Part shown: positions 38,113 through 46,930 of the stretch, piece by piece | How the letters are laid out: each line of letters starts with the position of its first letter | Numbering within the stretch: the stretch's first letter is position 1 | DNA from: a virus | Length of the DNA stretch: 64,000 nucleotides | IMG/VR virus record: IMGVR_UViG_3300009488_000018 | Coordinates: 60,328-124,327 of that record | Direction: 5' to 3' (one strand) | The notes under the pieces: generated by a model | Told to the model about the DNA's origin: nothing | Seen by the model: only the letters and a program-made list of their open reading frames with translations | Database searches by the model: none | Made by a program: the position numbers and the translations under genes

Positions 38113-39234
38113 ATGACAAAACCAAAACACATATCGAACAAACTGTCAAACATATTAGAACACCCGGCAGTAATAAATATTCTTGACAGATCAACTGAAA
38201 TAGAAGAAGCTACCCAGTGGGTACAAGATCTATGGGATTATGATTTATACTCACGAAGACCAGGTCCCGCTTACGCTGATGGTGTCTTTACTGGAACTGA
38301 TTTAGACTTAGCTGCTTTTCTATATGCTCTAGTCGACAGAAACGCAGTCATAAATCTTCCCACTTACCGGTCAATGAGACAAACAAAGTTCAAAACAGGA
38401 CAACGTTTAGTTTCTAACGCAAACCGACATGGTCAAGTCTTAGGGGTTACAGCAAACAAAGAAACATTCATATTCTCCGTTAGAATCAAGGATATGAACG
38501 TTATGAAAACAGATGAAGTAGGAGACTTTCGAAACTTCTCTCTTACTAAGTTTAATGGTGAATGGTATTCCGGTTGGAATAAAATCGAGTTTCTTCCAAC
38601 TGCTACAGAAAACAACTTTATTACAGAGAACAGACTATGGTCTGGGAACACCGTTTACTTCACAAACTTCGTACATCCTAATCGATGGACTAGTTTCTTT
38701 GGAGAACCATATTTCATAACAAAACTCCTTATCGACCGACTTACTGAAGAGGCTAAACACTATTTTGAAGAAGTTAAAATAATGTTAGAAGTTGGCATTG
38801 AATTTCCACCCAGTGACAAAGAGAAAGAACATACATACACTGACGAAAGTGTTGATACAGGAAAACAAGTCAAAGTCAGAGCTTTCGAAGTAGAAATTGA
38901 TATGCCAGAAAATAAAACAAAGTTTCGAAAACATAGAAGTACTCAACAGAATTTAGTTAAGTTATATAAACTCGGTAATCGATACAGATACTCAATCATT
39001 CCTAAATTAAGATTTATGACCAGGGCTACCGAACTCGCCCACCATAGGAGACCAGATTTATTTCCTTTCTGGATAAAAGATACTAAATGGGAAAGTGGAT
39101 TTAAATTAAAGGGGAAAAGGAAAGTCTGGGATCGTCTTGTATTATTTCAACCTGAACCCTTCCAACAAGGGGTTTCTATCAGGAAAAGAGAATTCGAAAA
39201 ATCAGAACGAGTTACTGAGACGTTCTTAGAATAA
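38113..39234 (+). CDS. hypothetical protein in the TerY-like region
   Basis: 373 residues; ATG after GAAAGAAAAGG. Soluble, alpha/beta, with LDLAAFLYALVDRNAV early, a basic segment around residue 265-300 and a basic tail. Between the vWA and phosphatase genes, so possibly the effector or substrate of that system, but I see no domain I can name. Confidence 0.65.
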   Translation: MTKPKHISNKLSNILEHPAVINILDRSTEIEEATQWVQDLWDYDLYSRRPGPAYADGVFTGTDLDLAAFLYALVDRNAVINLPTYRSMRQTKFKTGQRLVSNANRHGQVLGVTANKETFIFSVRIKDMNVMKTDEVGDFRNFSLTKFNGEWYSGWNKIEFLPTATENNFITENRLWSGNTVYFTNFVHPNRWTSFFGEPYFITKLLIDRLTEEAKHYFEEVKIMLEVGIEFPPSDKEKEHTYTDESVDTGKQVKVRAFEVEIDMPENKTKFRKHRSTQQNLVKLYKLGNRYRYSIIPKLRFMTRATELAHHRRPDLFPFWIKDTKWESGFKLKGKRKVWDRLVLFQPEPFQQGVSIRKREFEKSERVTETFLE

Positions 39235-39256
39235 TGTTAAATTAAAGGAAAAAATT

Positions 39257-39589
39257 ATGGGATATTACATCAATCCGTTCACAAATATAAGTAAAGAAGA
39301 ATGGCTTGACAAATATGCAGAACAAGTTTCTCGCAACGAAATGGTTTGGGAAAAAATTCCAGAAGGTCACTTGCCAATAATTCTCGTCAACAATCCAGGA
39401 TTTACCGCAGCAGGAATAGCTTACAGTGAACAAGAACTTAAGACATTTCTAGAACCTGACGGAAGAGAAAGAAAATATTTTGTTGCTAAAATTTCAGATA
39501 TAAGTAACGCCTCTTCTGGAGAATTTCTAGCTCTTTGTAAAAAGAAAGGATGGATAAAAACAAAGGGTTTTCCCAAGAAAAAAACATAA
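39257..39589 (+). CDS. conserved hypothetical protein
   Basis: 110 residues starting MGYYINPFTNISKEEWLDKY, with LPIILVNNPGFTAAGIAY, a pattern of a small conserved family in phages and bacteria. Start has AAAGGAAAAAATT. Function unknown. Confidence 0.7.
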   Translation: MGYYINPFTNISKEEWLDKYAEQVSRNEMVWEKIPEGHLPIILVNNPGFTAAGIAYSEQELKTFLEPDGRERKYFVAKISDISNASSGEFLALCKKKGWIKTKGFPKKKT

Positions 39590-39606
39590 AGAGAACTTTC
39601 AAACTA

Positions 39607-39646
39607 GTCTTTACCTAACTTATAGTTTCTTAAGTTAGGTAAAGAC
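39607..39646 (+). terminator. perfect 16-base hairpin
   Basis: GTCTTTACCTAACTTA and its exact complement around an 8-base loop; no long T-run, so terminator or processing signal. Confidence 0.65.
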
Positions 39647-39709
39647 ATATTCATGTTATTATTAACTTACTCCAAACATACACCTTCTCAACCAATTAGG
39701 AGGATAAAA

Positions 39710-39967
39710 ATGTTATGTCCACATTGTAAGAATAAACTAATTGCCGAAGGAAATAAATATCGAGTTGTTAAAAGGTGTATAGATAAATGTTGTAGATATC
39801 AATTTACTTACACAACTAAACCTTATACTCCAAAAGGAGATATCTATGAAGGAAGTAAATGGACGAGTTTATCCGTTATGGAGCCAATTCGAAGACAGAA
39901 AAGAAGAATGGATAGGAGGAATACTCGAGGACTTCGGGGACAGTTTCGACAACCAACTGGGTTTTAA
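39710..39967 (+). CDS. zinc-ribbon protein with long overlap
   Basis: 85 residues from the ATG behind AGGAGGATAAAA. CPHC at 3-6 and CIDKCC near 30 form a zinc ribbon. The last 40 residues are Arg-rich and overlap the next gene by 122 bases in another frame, unusually long for this genome. The ribbon part alone (about 45 residues) is the secure piece. Confidence 0.55.
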   Translation: MLCPHCKNKLIAEGNKYRVVKRCIDKCCRYQFTYTTKPYTPKGDIYEGSKWTSLSVMEPIRRQKRRMDRRNTRGLRGQFRQPTGF

Positions 39968-40160
39968 AGGTGCTTTAACTGAAATTACAGATATTACTCT
40001 TGAACCAAATGGAAAAGAGTCAGCATTTTTCTCCGTAGAAGGTAAAGACTTTTCTTGCGGATTTGACGCTCAAGTTGGCGGTGTAATTGGCGGCGAAGAA
40101 GGTTGGATCACATTAAGTGGTTATGGAGGTCATACATGGAGAATCAAACAGAAGGAGTAA
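39846..40160 (+). CDS. conserved hypothetical protein
   Basis: 104 residues; ATG behind AAAGGAGATATCT. ITDITLEPNGKESAFFSVEG followed by GKDFSCGFDAQ resembles small conserved phage/bacterial proteins. Beta-rich. Overlaps both neighbours. Function unknown. Confidence 0.7.
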   Translation: MKEVNGRVYPLWSQFEDRKEEWIGGILEDFGDSFDNQLGFKGALTEITDITLEPNGKESAFFSVEGKDFSCGFDAQVGGVIGGEEGWITLSGYGGHTWRIKQKE

Positions 40161-40417
40161 AGTTACGAGTATGGTGGATCCCACAAGTTCCTGGAACACC
40201 ATTCCATGTAGAAGTAAAAGATATTGAACAAGCAATCTTTCTTATGAGAGTTTTAGCAGACTACGATAAGTTTCAATTTGAAAACAATATTAAACCTGAT
40301 TATTCTAACGCAGGAGGTCTTGAAATATTTAATGAAGAAGACCAAGAATGGGAAGATTGGTATGATAACGATGGAGAAGACATAGATCAATATTGTTATA
40401 GAGGGAAAAAATTATGA
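40136..40417 (+). CDS. conserved hypothetical protein
   Basis: 93 residues from the ATG with GGAGGTCATAC upstream. RVWWIPQVPGTPFHVEVKD and NNIKPDYSNAGGLEIF are characteristic of a small conserved phage family of unknown role. Very acidic C-terminus. Overlaps the phosphatase gene by ATGA. Confidence 0.75.
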   Translation: MENQTEGVKLRVWWIPQVPGTPFHVEVKDIEQAIFLMRVLADYDKFQFENNIKPDYSNAGGLEIFNEEDQEWEDWYDNDGEDIDQYCYRGKKL

Positions 40418-41244
40418 TTAACATTGATACATTTACAGAAATTGGCAAAATACACAAAATTTGTGAGGATTATATCATTTCTGGATTCGACCCAGTTCCT
40501 TACATAATTCTGTCAGACGGATGTTCAAGTTCAAAACATACTGACACTGGCGCTAGAATTTTAGCTCATCTAGCAAAAAAATATCTTAAAGACGAAGCTA
40601 ATATAATGGGGTTAGAAAGTTTAGTAGACATAGACTATAAAGAAATGGGAACTTCCATTATTTCTCAGGCTTTGCTACTTGCTGAGTACTTGGACCTCAA
40701 CTTGTCTAACTTAGATGCAACCTTAATAGTTTCTTTCTTTATCAACAATTCTATTAGAATTTATGTTTATGGAGACGGTTTTATAATCTGGATAGACAAA
40801 AACGGAAACGTAAGATATATCGAAATATCTTTTAGTAGTAATGCACCCTTCTACTTAACATACTTAGTTGATAAAGAAAAAAACTCAATATATAAAGAAG
40901 CAAATTTACATAGGATTGAAAGATTTTCAAGCTCACCAAATTTACCAAATAACCTCGAGTCAGTTATAGAAACTCCATATGATCAAGAAACTCTTCGCAT
41001 ATTCAATACTAACAAATTTCCAACAATTCTAATTGCGTCTGATGGAATTTCTTCATTCATACATAAAGACAACGATATAACAGTAACAACTAACTCAATA
41101 GTAACAGAGTTTACAAGATTTAAAACCATGAAAGGAGAATTTATAACAAGAAGAAGTAAGAAAGCTATTCAAGATATAAAAACAAATGATATATTCCACT
41201 TAGATGATATAACTATTGGAGGATATCATTTAGAGGAGGAATAA
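40414..41244 (+). CDS. PP2C-like protein phosphatase
   Basis: 276 residues. CEDYI near residue 16, IILSDGCSSSKHTDTGARIL near 32, YGDGFIIWID near 115 and LIASDGISSF near 207 are the metal-binding aspartates and strands of the PP2C fold. Matches the phosphatase partner of TerY-P triads. Translationally coupled to the upstream gene. Confidence 0.78.
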   Translation: MINIDTFTEIGKIHKICEDYIISGFDPVPYIILSDGCSSSKHTDTGARILAHLAKKYLKDEANIMGLESLVDIDYKEMGTSIISQALLLAEYLDLNLSNLDATLIVSFFINNSIRIYVYGDGFIIWIDKNGNVRYIEISFSSNAPFYLTYLVDKEKNSIYKEANLHRIERFSSSPNLPNNLESVIETPYDQETLRIFNTNKFPTILIASDGISSFIHKDNDITVTTNSIVTEFTRFKTMKGEFITRRSKKAIQDIKTNDIFHLDDITIGGYHLEEE

Positions 41245-41246
41245 AT

Positions 41247-41453
41247 ATGAAAACAGAAGAACTAATTACCAAAATTGAAGCAACAAAAGAAGTAATTACC
41301 GAAGAACATAACAAATGGAGAGAATTATATGAATCCAGACCTTTGGATCCAAAAGATAATAATTTTCTTGGTTATGGAATTGAGGGGTTAGAAGATAGTT
41401 TTATTGAGATTGAGAATGCTATAGATTATTTTCTATTTTCGATAAAAGGATAA
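41247..41453 (+). CDS. small acidic helical protein
   Basis: 68 residues; ATG behind AGAGGAGGAATAAAT two bases after the phosphatase. Helical and acidic with a Tyr-Glu-rich centre. Function unknown. Confidence 0.65.
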   Translation: MKTEELITKIEATKEVITEEHNKWRELYESRPLDPKDNNFLGYGIEGLEDSFIEIENAIDYFLFSIKG

Positions 41454-41497
41454 AAGCTATCCAAGATATAAATATTCCGTTCAGAGGAGGAGTAAAT

Positions 41498-41704
41498 ATG
41501 AAAATAAGAATAAAAAATCTAATTATTAGCATAATTATTGGAATCGCATTCGTTATGTGTTCCTTCTTTCTACAAAATGTATATTACAAAATCTCCTTAA
41601 AACATGAAATCAAGGAAGAAATAAGAAACGAACTTCCAAAAATCCAACAAGAGCGGATGGAAAAGCTTCGTAAACAGCTTAAATACAACCAAAGAAAATG
41701 TTAG
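41498..41704 (+). CDS. membrane anchor protein in frame with the kinase
   Basis: 68 residues; ATG behind AGAGGAGGAGTAAAT. One transmembrane helix (residues 6-29), then a basic cytoplasmic helix (EIRNELPKIQQERMEKLRKQ). Its TAG stop is followed in frame by AGG-TTT-ATC-ATG of the kinase gene, so amber readthrough would tether the kinase to the membrane. The TAG also forms part of the kinase's AGAGG site. Confidence 0.65.
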   Translation: MKIRIKNLIISIIIGIAFVMCSFFLQNVYYKISLKHEIKEEIRNELPKIQQERMEKLRKQLKYNQRKC

Positions 41705-41713
41705 AGGTTTATC

Positions 41714-43426
41714 ATGAACTATCATATTAGAGGCAAAGGAACAGTTACTTTAACACAAAATGATTTTATTGCCAAAGGAGGAGAAGGTTCCGTCTACGGA
41801 AAAGGAAAAATTATATATAAAGTTTATCATTCCAAACAAAAGATGATTCCTCCAGGTAAAATTAACGAGTTACAAGTACTAACAGAAGCAAACATCTTAA
41901 ACCCAATTGATATATTACTAGACAAAAACAATACACCCATTGGATTTACTATGGACTGGATCAAAAATGTAGAGGCTTTGCCAAAACTATTCTCAACTGA
42001 CTTTCGGAAACGAACAAATATCGATAATAAATCAACTGTCGAACTAATTGAGAACTTGAAAAAAACCACACAGTTGATACATAACGCAAACTGTTTAATA
42101 GTCGATGGAAATGAATTTAACTACTTAGTTGATACATATAAATTTGTTGTACCATATTTCATCGACGTCGACTCATATCAAACACCCCATTTTCCCGCTA
42201 CTGCCATCATGATGTCAATTCGTGACTGGCATACAAAAGGTTTCTCAGAACTAAGCGATTGGTTTTCTTTTGCAATTATTGCTTTCCAACTATTTGTAGG
42301 AATCCACCCGTATAAAGGTGGTCACCCAGGATACAAGAAAAACGACTTCGAGAAACGAATGAGAGACAACATATCAGTGCTTAACCCAAAAACATCTACT
42401 CCACCCTCTGTTAGAGACTTCAGCTGTATTCCATCAGAATACTTTTCTTGGTTTACTGATCTATTCGAAAAAGGTAAGAGATACAATCCCCCGTTACTTC
42501 CAGGAACAATCTCAATTCTTCCAATAAAGAAAATAACTATTCAGAGTACTGATAACTTCGAAATAACTTTCGTTAGAGAGTTTAACAACGACATTTTATA
42601 TCATGGAACATGCTATGGAATATCAATAACCAAAACAGAAGGGAAACCAAATTTATTTATTAACAGGACTGGTTATCATGTTTCGCATAAAACAGAAGTT
42701 TTATTTTCCCCTAAAACTCTTACGCCAGTTCTAATTAGAATTGAAAGTGCTAATAGAATAAAGTTCATGTCCTTAAATAAAAGTCAAGAAGTAAAAAACC
42801 TTGACCTCCAATGTACTGACAAAATGATTATTAACAATACATTATTTGTAATAAACGAAGGAAACTTAATCGAAATAAAACTTCAAGAGCTTAACACTAC
42901 TATCTCACCCTTGGTTTATAGTACATGGAACATTATGCCACTATCGAGTAAAATGCTCAGCGGACTAATTTATCAGGATGTTCTAGGAAAACCATATGTT
43001 GTAATTCCAGTTCCAAAAGAAGATAGCGCTTGTTCTTGTATAATTAAACCAATTCCAGAGTTAGAGGGTTATCGAATCATCGACGCAAAACATGACTCAG
43101 GAGTTTGTATCTTTATAGGAAGTAAAGGAAGTGACTACAAAAGGTTCATACTCAGATTCGATAAAAACTATAACACTTACGACTGTAGGATACTTGATAT
43201 AGTAGACTACAATGAAATTAACTTCATCACTTTAGATAATAATGTTGTCGTTTCAATAATAGAAGACAAAGTTCTTGAAATATTTTCCAGAGATCCAAAA
43301 TCAAAAACAATCAAAGAAATCAGGGACCCAGATATAAACCCTTTAATGAAATTATGTAAAGACGGAATAAGAACTATGTTCTTTAGACAAAACAAACTAT
43401 ACGCTATCAGATTAAAAAACAATTGA
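41714..43426 (+). CDS. protein kinase-like protein (TerY-P type)
   Basis: 570 residues. AKGGEGSVYGKG is the glycine loop near residue 24, KVYH the ATP lysine, VDGNEFNYLV the catalytic loop variant and IDVDSY the metal Asp, as in the kinases linked to vWA/PP2C genes. SDWFSFAIIAFQLFVGIHPY is the conserved C-lobe helix. The last ~280 residues are beta-rich, possibly a propeller-type sensor. Last gene of the operon. Confidence 0.78.
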   Translation: MNYHIRGKGTVTLTQNDFIAKGGEGSVYGKGKIIYKVYHSKQKMIPPGKINELQVLTEANILNPIDILLDKNNTPIGFTMDWIKNVEALPKLFSTDFRKRTNIDNKSTVELIENLKKTTQLIHNANCLIVDGNEFNYLVDTYKFVVPYFIDVDSYQTPHFPATAIMMSIRDWHTKGFSELSDWFSFAIIAFQLFVGIHPYKGGHPGYKKNDFEKRMRDNISVLNPKTSTPPSVRDFSCIPSEYFSWFTDLFEKGKRYNPPLLPGTISILPIKKITIQSTDNFEITFVREFNNDILYHGTCYGISITKTEGKPNLFINRTGYHVSHKTEVLFSPKTLTPVLIRIESANRIKFMSLNKSQEVKNLDLQCTDKMIINNTLFVINEGNLIEIKLQELNTTISPLVYSTWNIMPLSSKMLSGLIYQDVLGKPYVVIPVPKEDSACSCIIKPIPELEGYRIIDAKHDSGVCIFIGSKGSDYKRFILRFDKNYNTYDCRILDIVDYNEINFITLDNNVVVSIIEDKVLEIFSRDPKSKTIKEIRDPDINPLMKLCKDGIRTMFFRQNKLYAIRLKNN

Positions 43427-43438
43427 TTTATAATGTCT

Positions 43439-43514
43439 ACTCACTTGTCTCTTTATAGGATTGGGATTTTTGACTCTTCCTTCCTGTTCTGTTAGAGACA
43501 AGTGAGTTATTTTT
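43439..43514. terminator. long hairpin terminator between converging genes
   Basis: ACTCACTTGTCTCT pairs perfectly with AGAGACAAGTGAGT, followed by a T-run on the plus side; the stop of wecB lies at its edge. Confidence 0.8.
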
Positions 43515-44571
43515 TTGTAAAATTTTCATATAATATCTTAACAATCCTTTCTGAAGCTCGTCCATCGAACCATTGACCACCATTTATAAGTGCCCATTTC
43601 TGATTACCAGAAATTACTTTAAAAGTTTCTTCAATAATCTTATCTTTATTACGACCAACAAGGAGGTTAGTTCCTTTTTCAACAGTATATGGTCGTTCTG
43701 TATTTTCCCTTAATGTAATACAAGGAACATTTAACGCCGTTGTTTCTACTTGCATTCCTCCCGAATCAGTAACGACTGCTTTAGATTTTATCATAAATGC
43801 TAAGAAATCTAAGTATCTCATTGGTTCTACTATTTGAACTTCTCGTATATACTTACCCAGTTCAAAACTTCTAATCATTTTCTCTGTTCTTGGATGAATA
43901 GGAAAAATAACTTTAATCTTCTTTGACAACTCACTAGTTGCTTGTAAAATTGGCTTTAGATTTTCTTTTACATCTACATTAGAAGGTCTGTGTAAAGTTA
44001 GTAGTATATAAGGTCCCTCTGGAGTCTGGATATTTCGAGTTAGAGGCAAATTATATTGTAAATTGTCAATCATTATATCACCAACATGGAATATCTTTGT
44101 TCTATCTACACCTTCTTTTAACAAATTATCAATATCATACTGTGTAGCTACAAACAGAAAATCTGACAAGACGTCAGTAACTATTCGATTAATCTCTTCT
44201 GGCATAGTCCGGTCAAACGAACGCATTCCAGCTTCAACATGTGCTAACTTATAACCAGCTTTTGAAGCTGCTATCGCAGTATACATTGTTGAGTCAACGT
44301 CTCCAAATACAACTACAACATCTGGTTTCTTTGACATAAATACATTACTTACTAAATCAATAATTGTAGTTTTAGTTGATTTGACTCCTAAATTCACATC
44401 CGGTTCTGGTATCTCCAAATCTTCAAAAAAGACATCAGACATATTAGTACTATAATGTTGACCAGTATGTACCAACGTATATTCTATATCAGGATATTTT
44501 TTTATCTCTCGAATTACGGGCGCTACTTTCATAAGATTAGGTCTCGCACCTACAACTAAACATATTTTCAT
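43507..44571 (-). CDS. wecB: UDP-N-acetylglucosamine 2-epimerase
   Basis: 354 residues. VGARPNLMKVAPVIRE, HTGQHYSTNM, VVVFGDVDSTM, AHVEAGMRSFDR and TDSGGMQVET are the signature blocks of non-hydrolysing UDP-GlcNAc 2-epimerases; length is normal. Makes UDP-ManNAc for surface polysaccharide. ATG behind AAGGAGGTATA. Confidence 0.92.
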   Translation of the reverse strand: MKICLVVGARPNLMKVAPVIREIKKYPDIEYTLVHTGQHYSTNMSDVFFEDLEIPEPDVNLGVKSTKTTIIDLVSNVFMSKKPDVVVVFGDVDSTMYTAIAASKAGYKLAHVEAGMRSFDRTMPEEINRIVTDVLSDFLFVATQYDIDNLLKEGVDRTKIFHVGDIMIDNLQYNLPLTRNIQTPEGPYILLTLHRPSNVDVKENLKPILQATSELSKKIKVIFPIHPRTEKMIRSFELGKYIREVQIVEPMRYLDFLAFMIKSKAVVTDSGGMQVETTALNVPCITLRENTERPYTVEKGTNLLVGRNKDKIIEETFKVISGNQKWALINGGQWFDGRASERIVKILYENFTKK

Positions 44572-44653
44572 TATACCTCCTTCAAGTTTACAAAAAAAAT
44601 AATTCTCGAAAAAAGAAGTTCATAAGAACTCCTTTTCTTCTACTTTGGATCTC

Positions 44654-44785
44654 CTAACTTATGTTGGCGTACCTGATATCCTTCTTACGAAGGTCCATCT
44701 GATAACTCTTCTCATGACGTTTCAGAAGACTCATCAATTTAAGCCCAACAATACAAATCACTATGATAGTAATTAAAACTTCCAT
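44654..44785 (-). CDS. 43-residue membrane peptide
   Basis: Minus-strand ATG behind GGGAGGTTATT. One N-terminal hydrophobic helix (EVLITIIVICIVGLKLM) and a basic tail. Ends at TAG. A promoter box lies just upstream. Confidence 0.6.
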   Translation of the reverse strand: MEVLITIIVICIVGLKLMSLLKRHEKSYQMDLRKKDIRYANIS

Positions 44786-44826
44786 AATAACCTCCCTACA
44801 ATATTAACAATACTTCCTATCCAGTA

Positions 44827-44839
44827 ATTAATATATATA
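44827..44839 (-). promoter_or_regulatory. phage promoter box (minus strand)
   Basis: TATATATATTAAT on the minus strand, ahead of the small membrane peptide and wecB. Confidence 0.75.
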
Positions 44840-44899
44840 AGTATACTCATATATAATGATTTTTTTAAACAAAAAAACTTCTTCTAGAACTATACTATG

Positions 44900-44959
44900 G
44901 GCCTACACCAGAAAGCTTAAAGGGACCGGGGAATATGTCCTCACTAACCGGTGTAAGCC
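44900..44959 (-). ncRNA. small structured RNA or terminator
   Basis: GGCTTACACC and GGTGTAGGCC pair (one G-T) around 40 bases with an inner CCGG/CCGG. On the minus strand a run of seven T follows at 44878-44872, so it may end transcription from the genes upstream. Rest of 44840-45034 shows nothing further. Confidence 0.5.
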
Positions 44960-45034
44960 ACAAACGATAAACAATACTTACTCCACCAAAAATCGAAGTA
45001 GCGTCTTCAACTAACTTCCTCTCCTTCTTATATA

Positions 45035-45511
45035 TTAATCCCACCAACATCTCACATATTTAACAAGTAAATGAAATAGATATTCTAAATCTTGTTTAGC
45101 CAAATAATCTTCATGTTCATGACATTTAAAATTTTCCTTCCTTTCTAATTCTTTATTTTCTGGAGTGACGTTTGGTCTGTATATATTCAAAATTCTATCT
45201 GGTTTAAAATCCATCTGAATCTCACCCCATTTCTCATCATGTTTTTTAAACGCCATTTCAGAATAATCTTGTTCTAAGATTCGATCTATTAATCGTATAC
45301 ATTTTTTAATATTATCGGCGTCTCTTTCTCCATAAAGACTCCATGCATCTTCTCCTCTAAAGAATTTTTCCATACTTTGTAATTTATGACGAAGTAAAAC
45401 AAATAAGAAATGGTGGTCCCAATTTCTGTCTTTCCATATAATCGGAAACCAGTAAAGCAAATTCATAATACCATTATGAATTGTTCTTAAAAATCTAAAC
45501 GGAAGACGCAT
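45035..45511 (-). CDS. conserved phage hypothetical protein
   Basis: 158 residues. NGIMNLLYWFPIIWKDRNWD and LRHKLQSMEKFFR match a family seen across many phages, function unknown. Helical, aromatic. Confidence 0.75.
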   Translation of the reverse strand: MRLPFRFLRTIHNGIMNLLYWFPIIWKDRNWDHHFLFVLLRHKLQSMEKFFRGEDAWSLYGERDADNIKKCIRLIDRILEQDYSEMAFKKHDEKWGEIQMDFKPDRILNIYRPNVTPENKELERKENFKCHEHEDYLAKQDLEYLFHLLVKYVRCWWD

Positions 45512-45563
45512 ATTAAAAACCCCTTATTTTGTTGAATGTTCTAGACATTATTTTGTTCATATA

Positions 45564-45758
45564 CTAATAGGAATCTACATAACACACTTGCATAATATAC
45601 TTGTTTGGCTTATATTTCTTTCTAGCTTGTTTCTGTGTTTTTCCACAGAACGGACAGTAGGACTCATTATCTCTTGCATTCTGTAAGATTCCAACAAACT
45701 CACTAAAAATACCACAAAATATACACTGTTCGAAAGTTCCAATTCTAACTCTTTTCAT
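45564..45758 (-). CDS. zinc-ribbon protein
   Basis: 64 residues from the ATG with GGAGAAGA upstream (an ATG four codons earlier has no site). CIFC and CPFC pairs about 23 residues apart make a ribbon; basic C-terminus. Follows the radical SAM gene. Confidence 0.65.
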   Translation of the reverse strand: MKRVRIGTFEQCIFCGIFSEFVGILQNARDNESYCPFCGKTQKQARKKYKPNKYIMQVCYVDSY

Positions 45759-45770
45759 CTTCTTCTCCAT

Positions 45771-46484
45771 TTAAAGTTCTGTTAAACTCTTTTTCAAGTA
45801 GTAATCAGCACCCAATGAATCGAGTAAAGAGCGGACGTTCTCTCTGAAGTCTACCCAGTTTACATCCAGATTTTTATAATTCAATTTACCAACTTTCCAA
45901 TGGCCGACTATCGGATACAACTGTAAAATGACCTCTAGTGCCTGGTAGGGATCTATCACAGGCTCAAGACTTACCCATGTCGGTATTCCCCTACTGAATG
46001 CTTCACTTATAGCCTCAACCCTATTCTCAATAGTAGGGGCATTAGGCTCCCAGTCATTAGCATACTGTTGGTTCCAAAAAATCAATGTTGTGCCAAATCG
46101 AGCTTTATCATACCCCCTCAGAAGATCAAAATCTCTTACTGCTCTCGTTCCACCCTTAGTAAGGACAGTAAAAGGTAAATCATGCTCTATCAGAATTTTT
46201 ATTGCCTGTCTTGTCAACCCCAGATTCATTTCTTCATGTTGGTAAACATCACCCGTAAAACTCAATAAAATTTCGGGGCAGTTACTACTTAGCTTACCAG
46301 CATCTTTTCTGAGTTTTTCAATTACATCCTTTTTGGGATTCGCAGCCTCGTGATACTTCTCAGCTGTCCAAGGAATTTTTGCACAATAACAGTATTTACA
46401 ACCATGAGTACAACCTTTGTAAATATTGATGGCTAAATCGGCGTATTCCTTTGCCTTTCCAGTTGGTTTGTAGATGATGTCCAT
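45771..46484 (-). CDS. radical SAM protein, SPL-like
   Basis: 237 residues. C25-x3-C29-x2-C32 (GCTHGCKYCYC) binds the 4Fe-4S cluster; LLSFTGDVYQ, FTVLTKGG and VSLEPVID match SplB-type/DUF5131-like radical SAM proteins. Some relatives repair spore photoproduct, others are uncharacterised phage or bacterial proteins. No late Cys like that of true SplB is obvious, so repair activity is uncertain. Confidence 0.8.
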   Translation of the reverse strand: MDIIYKPTGKAKEYADLAINIYKGCTHGCKYCYCAKIPWTAEKYHEAANPKKDVIEKLRKDAGKLSSNCPEILLSFTGDVYQHEEMNLGLTRQAIKILIEHDLPFTVLTKGGTRAVRDFDLLRGYDKARFGTTLIFWNQQYANDWEPNAPTIENRVEAISEAFSRGIPTWVSLEPVIDPYQALEVILQLYPIVGHWKVGKLNYKNLDVNWVDFRENVRSLLDSLGADYYLKKSLTEL

Positions 46485-46495
46485 TTTCCCCTCCT

Positions 46496-46930
46496 TTATT
46501 CCTTATTGTATTTTCTAACTTCCATTAATATTCTCCCTAACCAGTTCTCACCTTTTCCTCTGTATATTCCCCAAAAATCATCTCTCCTATTATTGCCTTC
46601 TTCTAATACTTCATCGCCAGTTAAGATTAGCTTGTCCATTAAGTACCGGTTTTGTTCAAATTTACATGTAACTACGTGTCTCATAACACCTACTCTAATA
46701 CCTTTCCAACTCGATCGAATCTTTATTTCCCTACCTCTCCTTCTCGCTTTACCCGGAGTCGAAGCTTCCTGAATATACTTTCTATCTTCTTCATTAGTAG
46801 CTTTCATAGCTTGATATGCATGTTCAGCGCTTTTGTAAACTATACCATAAACTTTTACATTACATAAATAAAAGTTTGAAAGGAATCGATATCTTCCTTG
46901 AAATTCTCTTACAGTCATTCTTCCACTCAT
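46496..46930 (-). CDS. NADAR family (YbiA-like) protein
   Basis: 144 residues. REFQGRYRFLSNFY, YKSAEHAYQAMKA, GRRGREIKIRSSW and DDFWGIYRGKGENWLGRIL define the NADAR fold. Family members act on ADP-ribosylated guanine or riboflavin intermediates; phage copies can undo ADP-ribosylation defences. Overlaps the next minus gene by ATGA. Confidence 0.85.
   Translation of the reverse strand: MSGRMTVREFQGRYRFLSNFYLCNVKVYGIVYKSAEHAYQAMKATNEEDRKYIQEASTPGKARRRGREIKIRSSWKGIRVGVMRHVVTCKFEQNRYLMDKLILTGDEVLEEGNNRRDDFWGIYRGKGENWLGRILMEVRKYNKE

Noticed and set aside
45027-45038. Plus-strand TTATATATTAAT as a promoter box
   Set aside because: Shorter than the 13-base box and lies over the end of a minus-strand gene with no plus-strand gene behind it.
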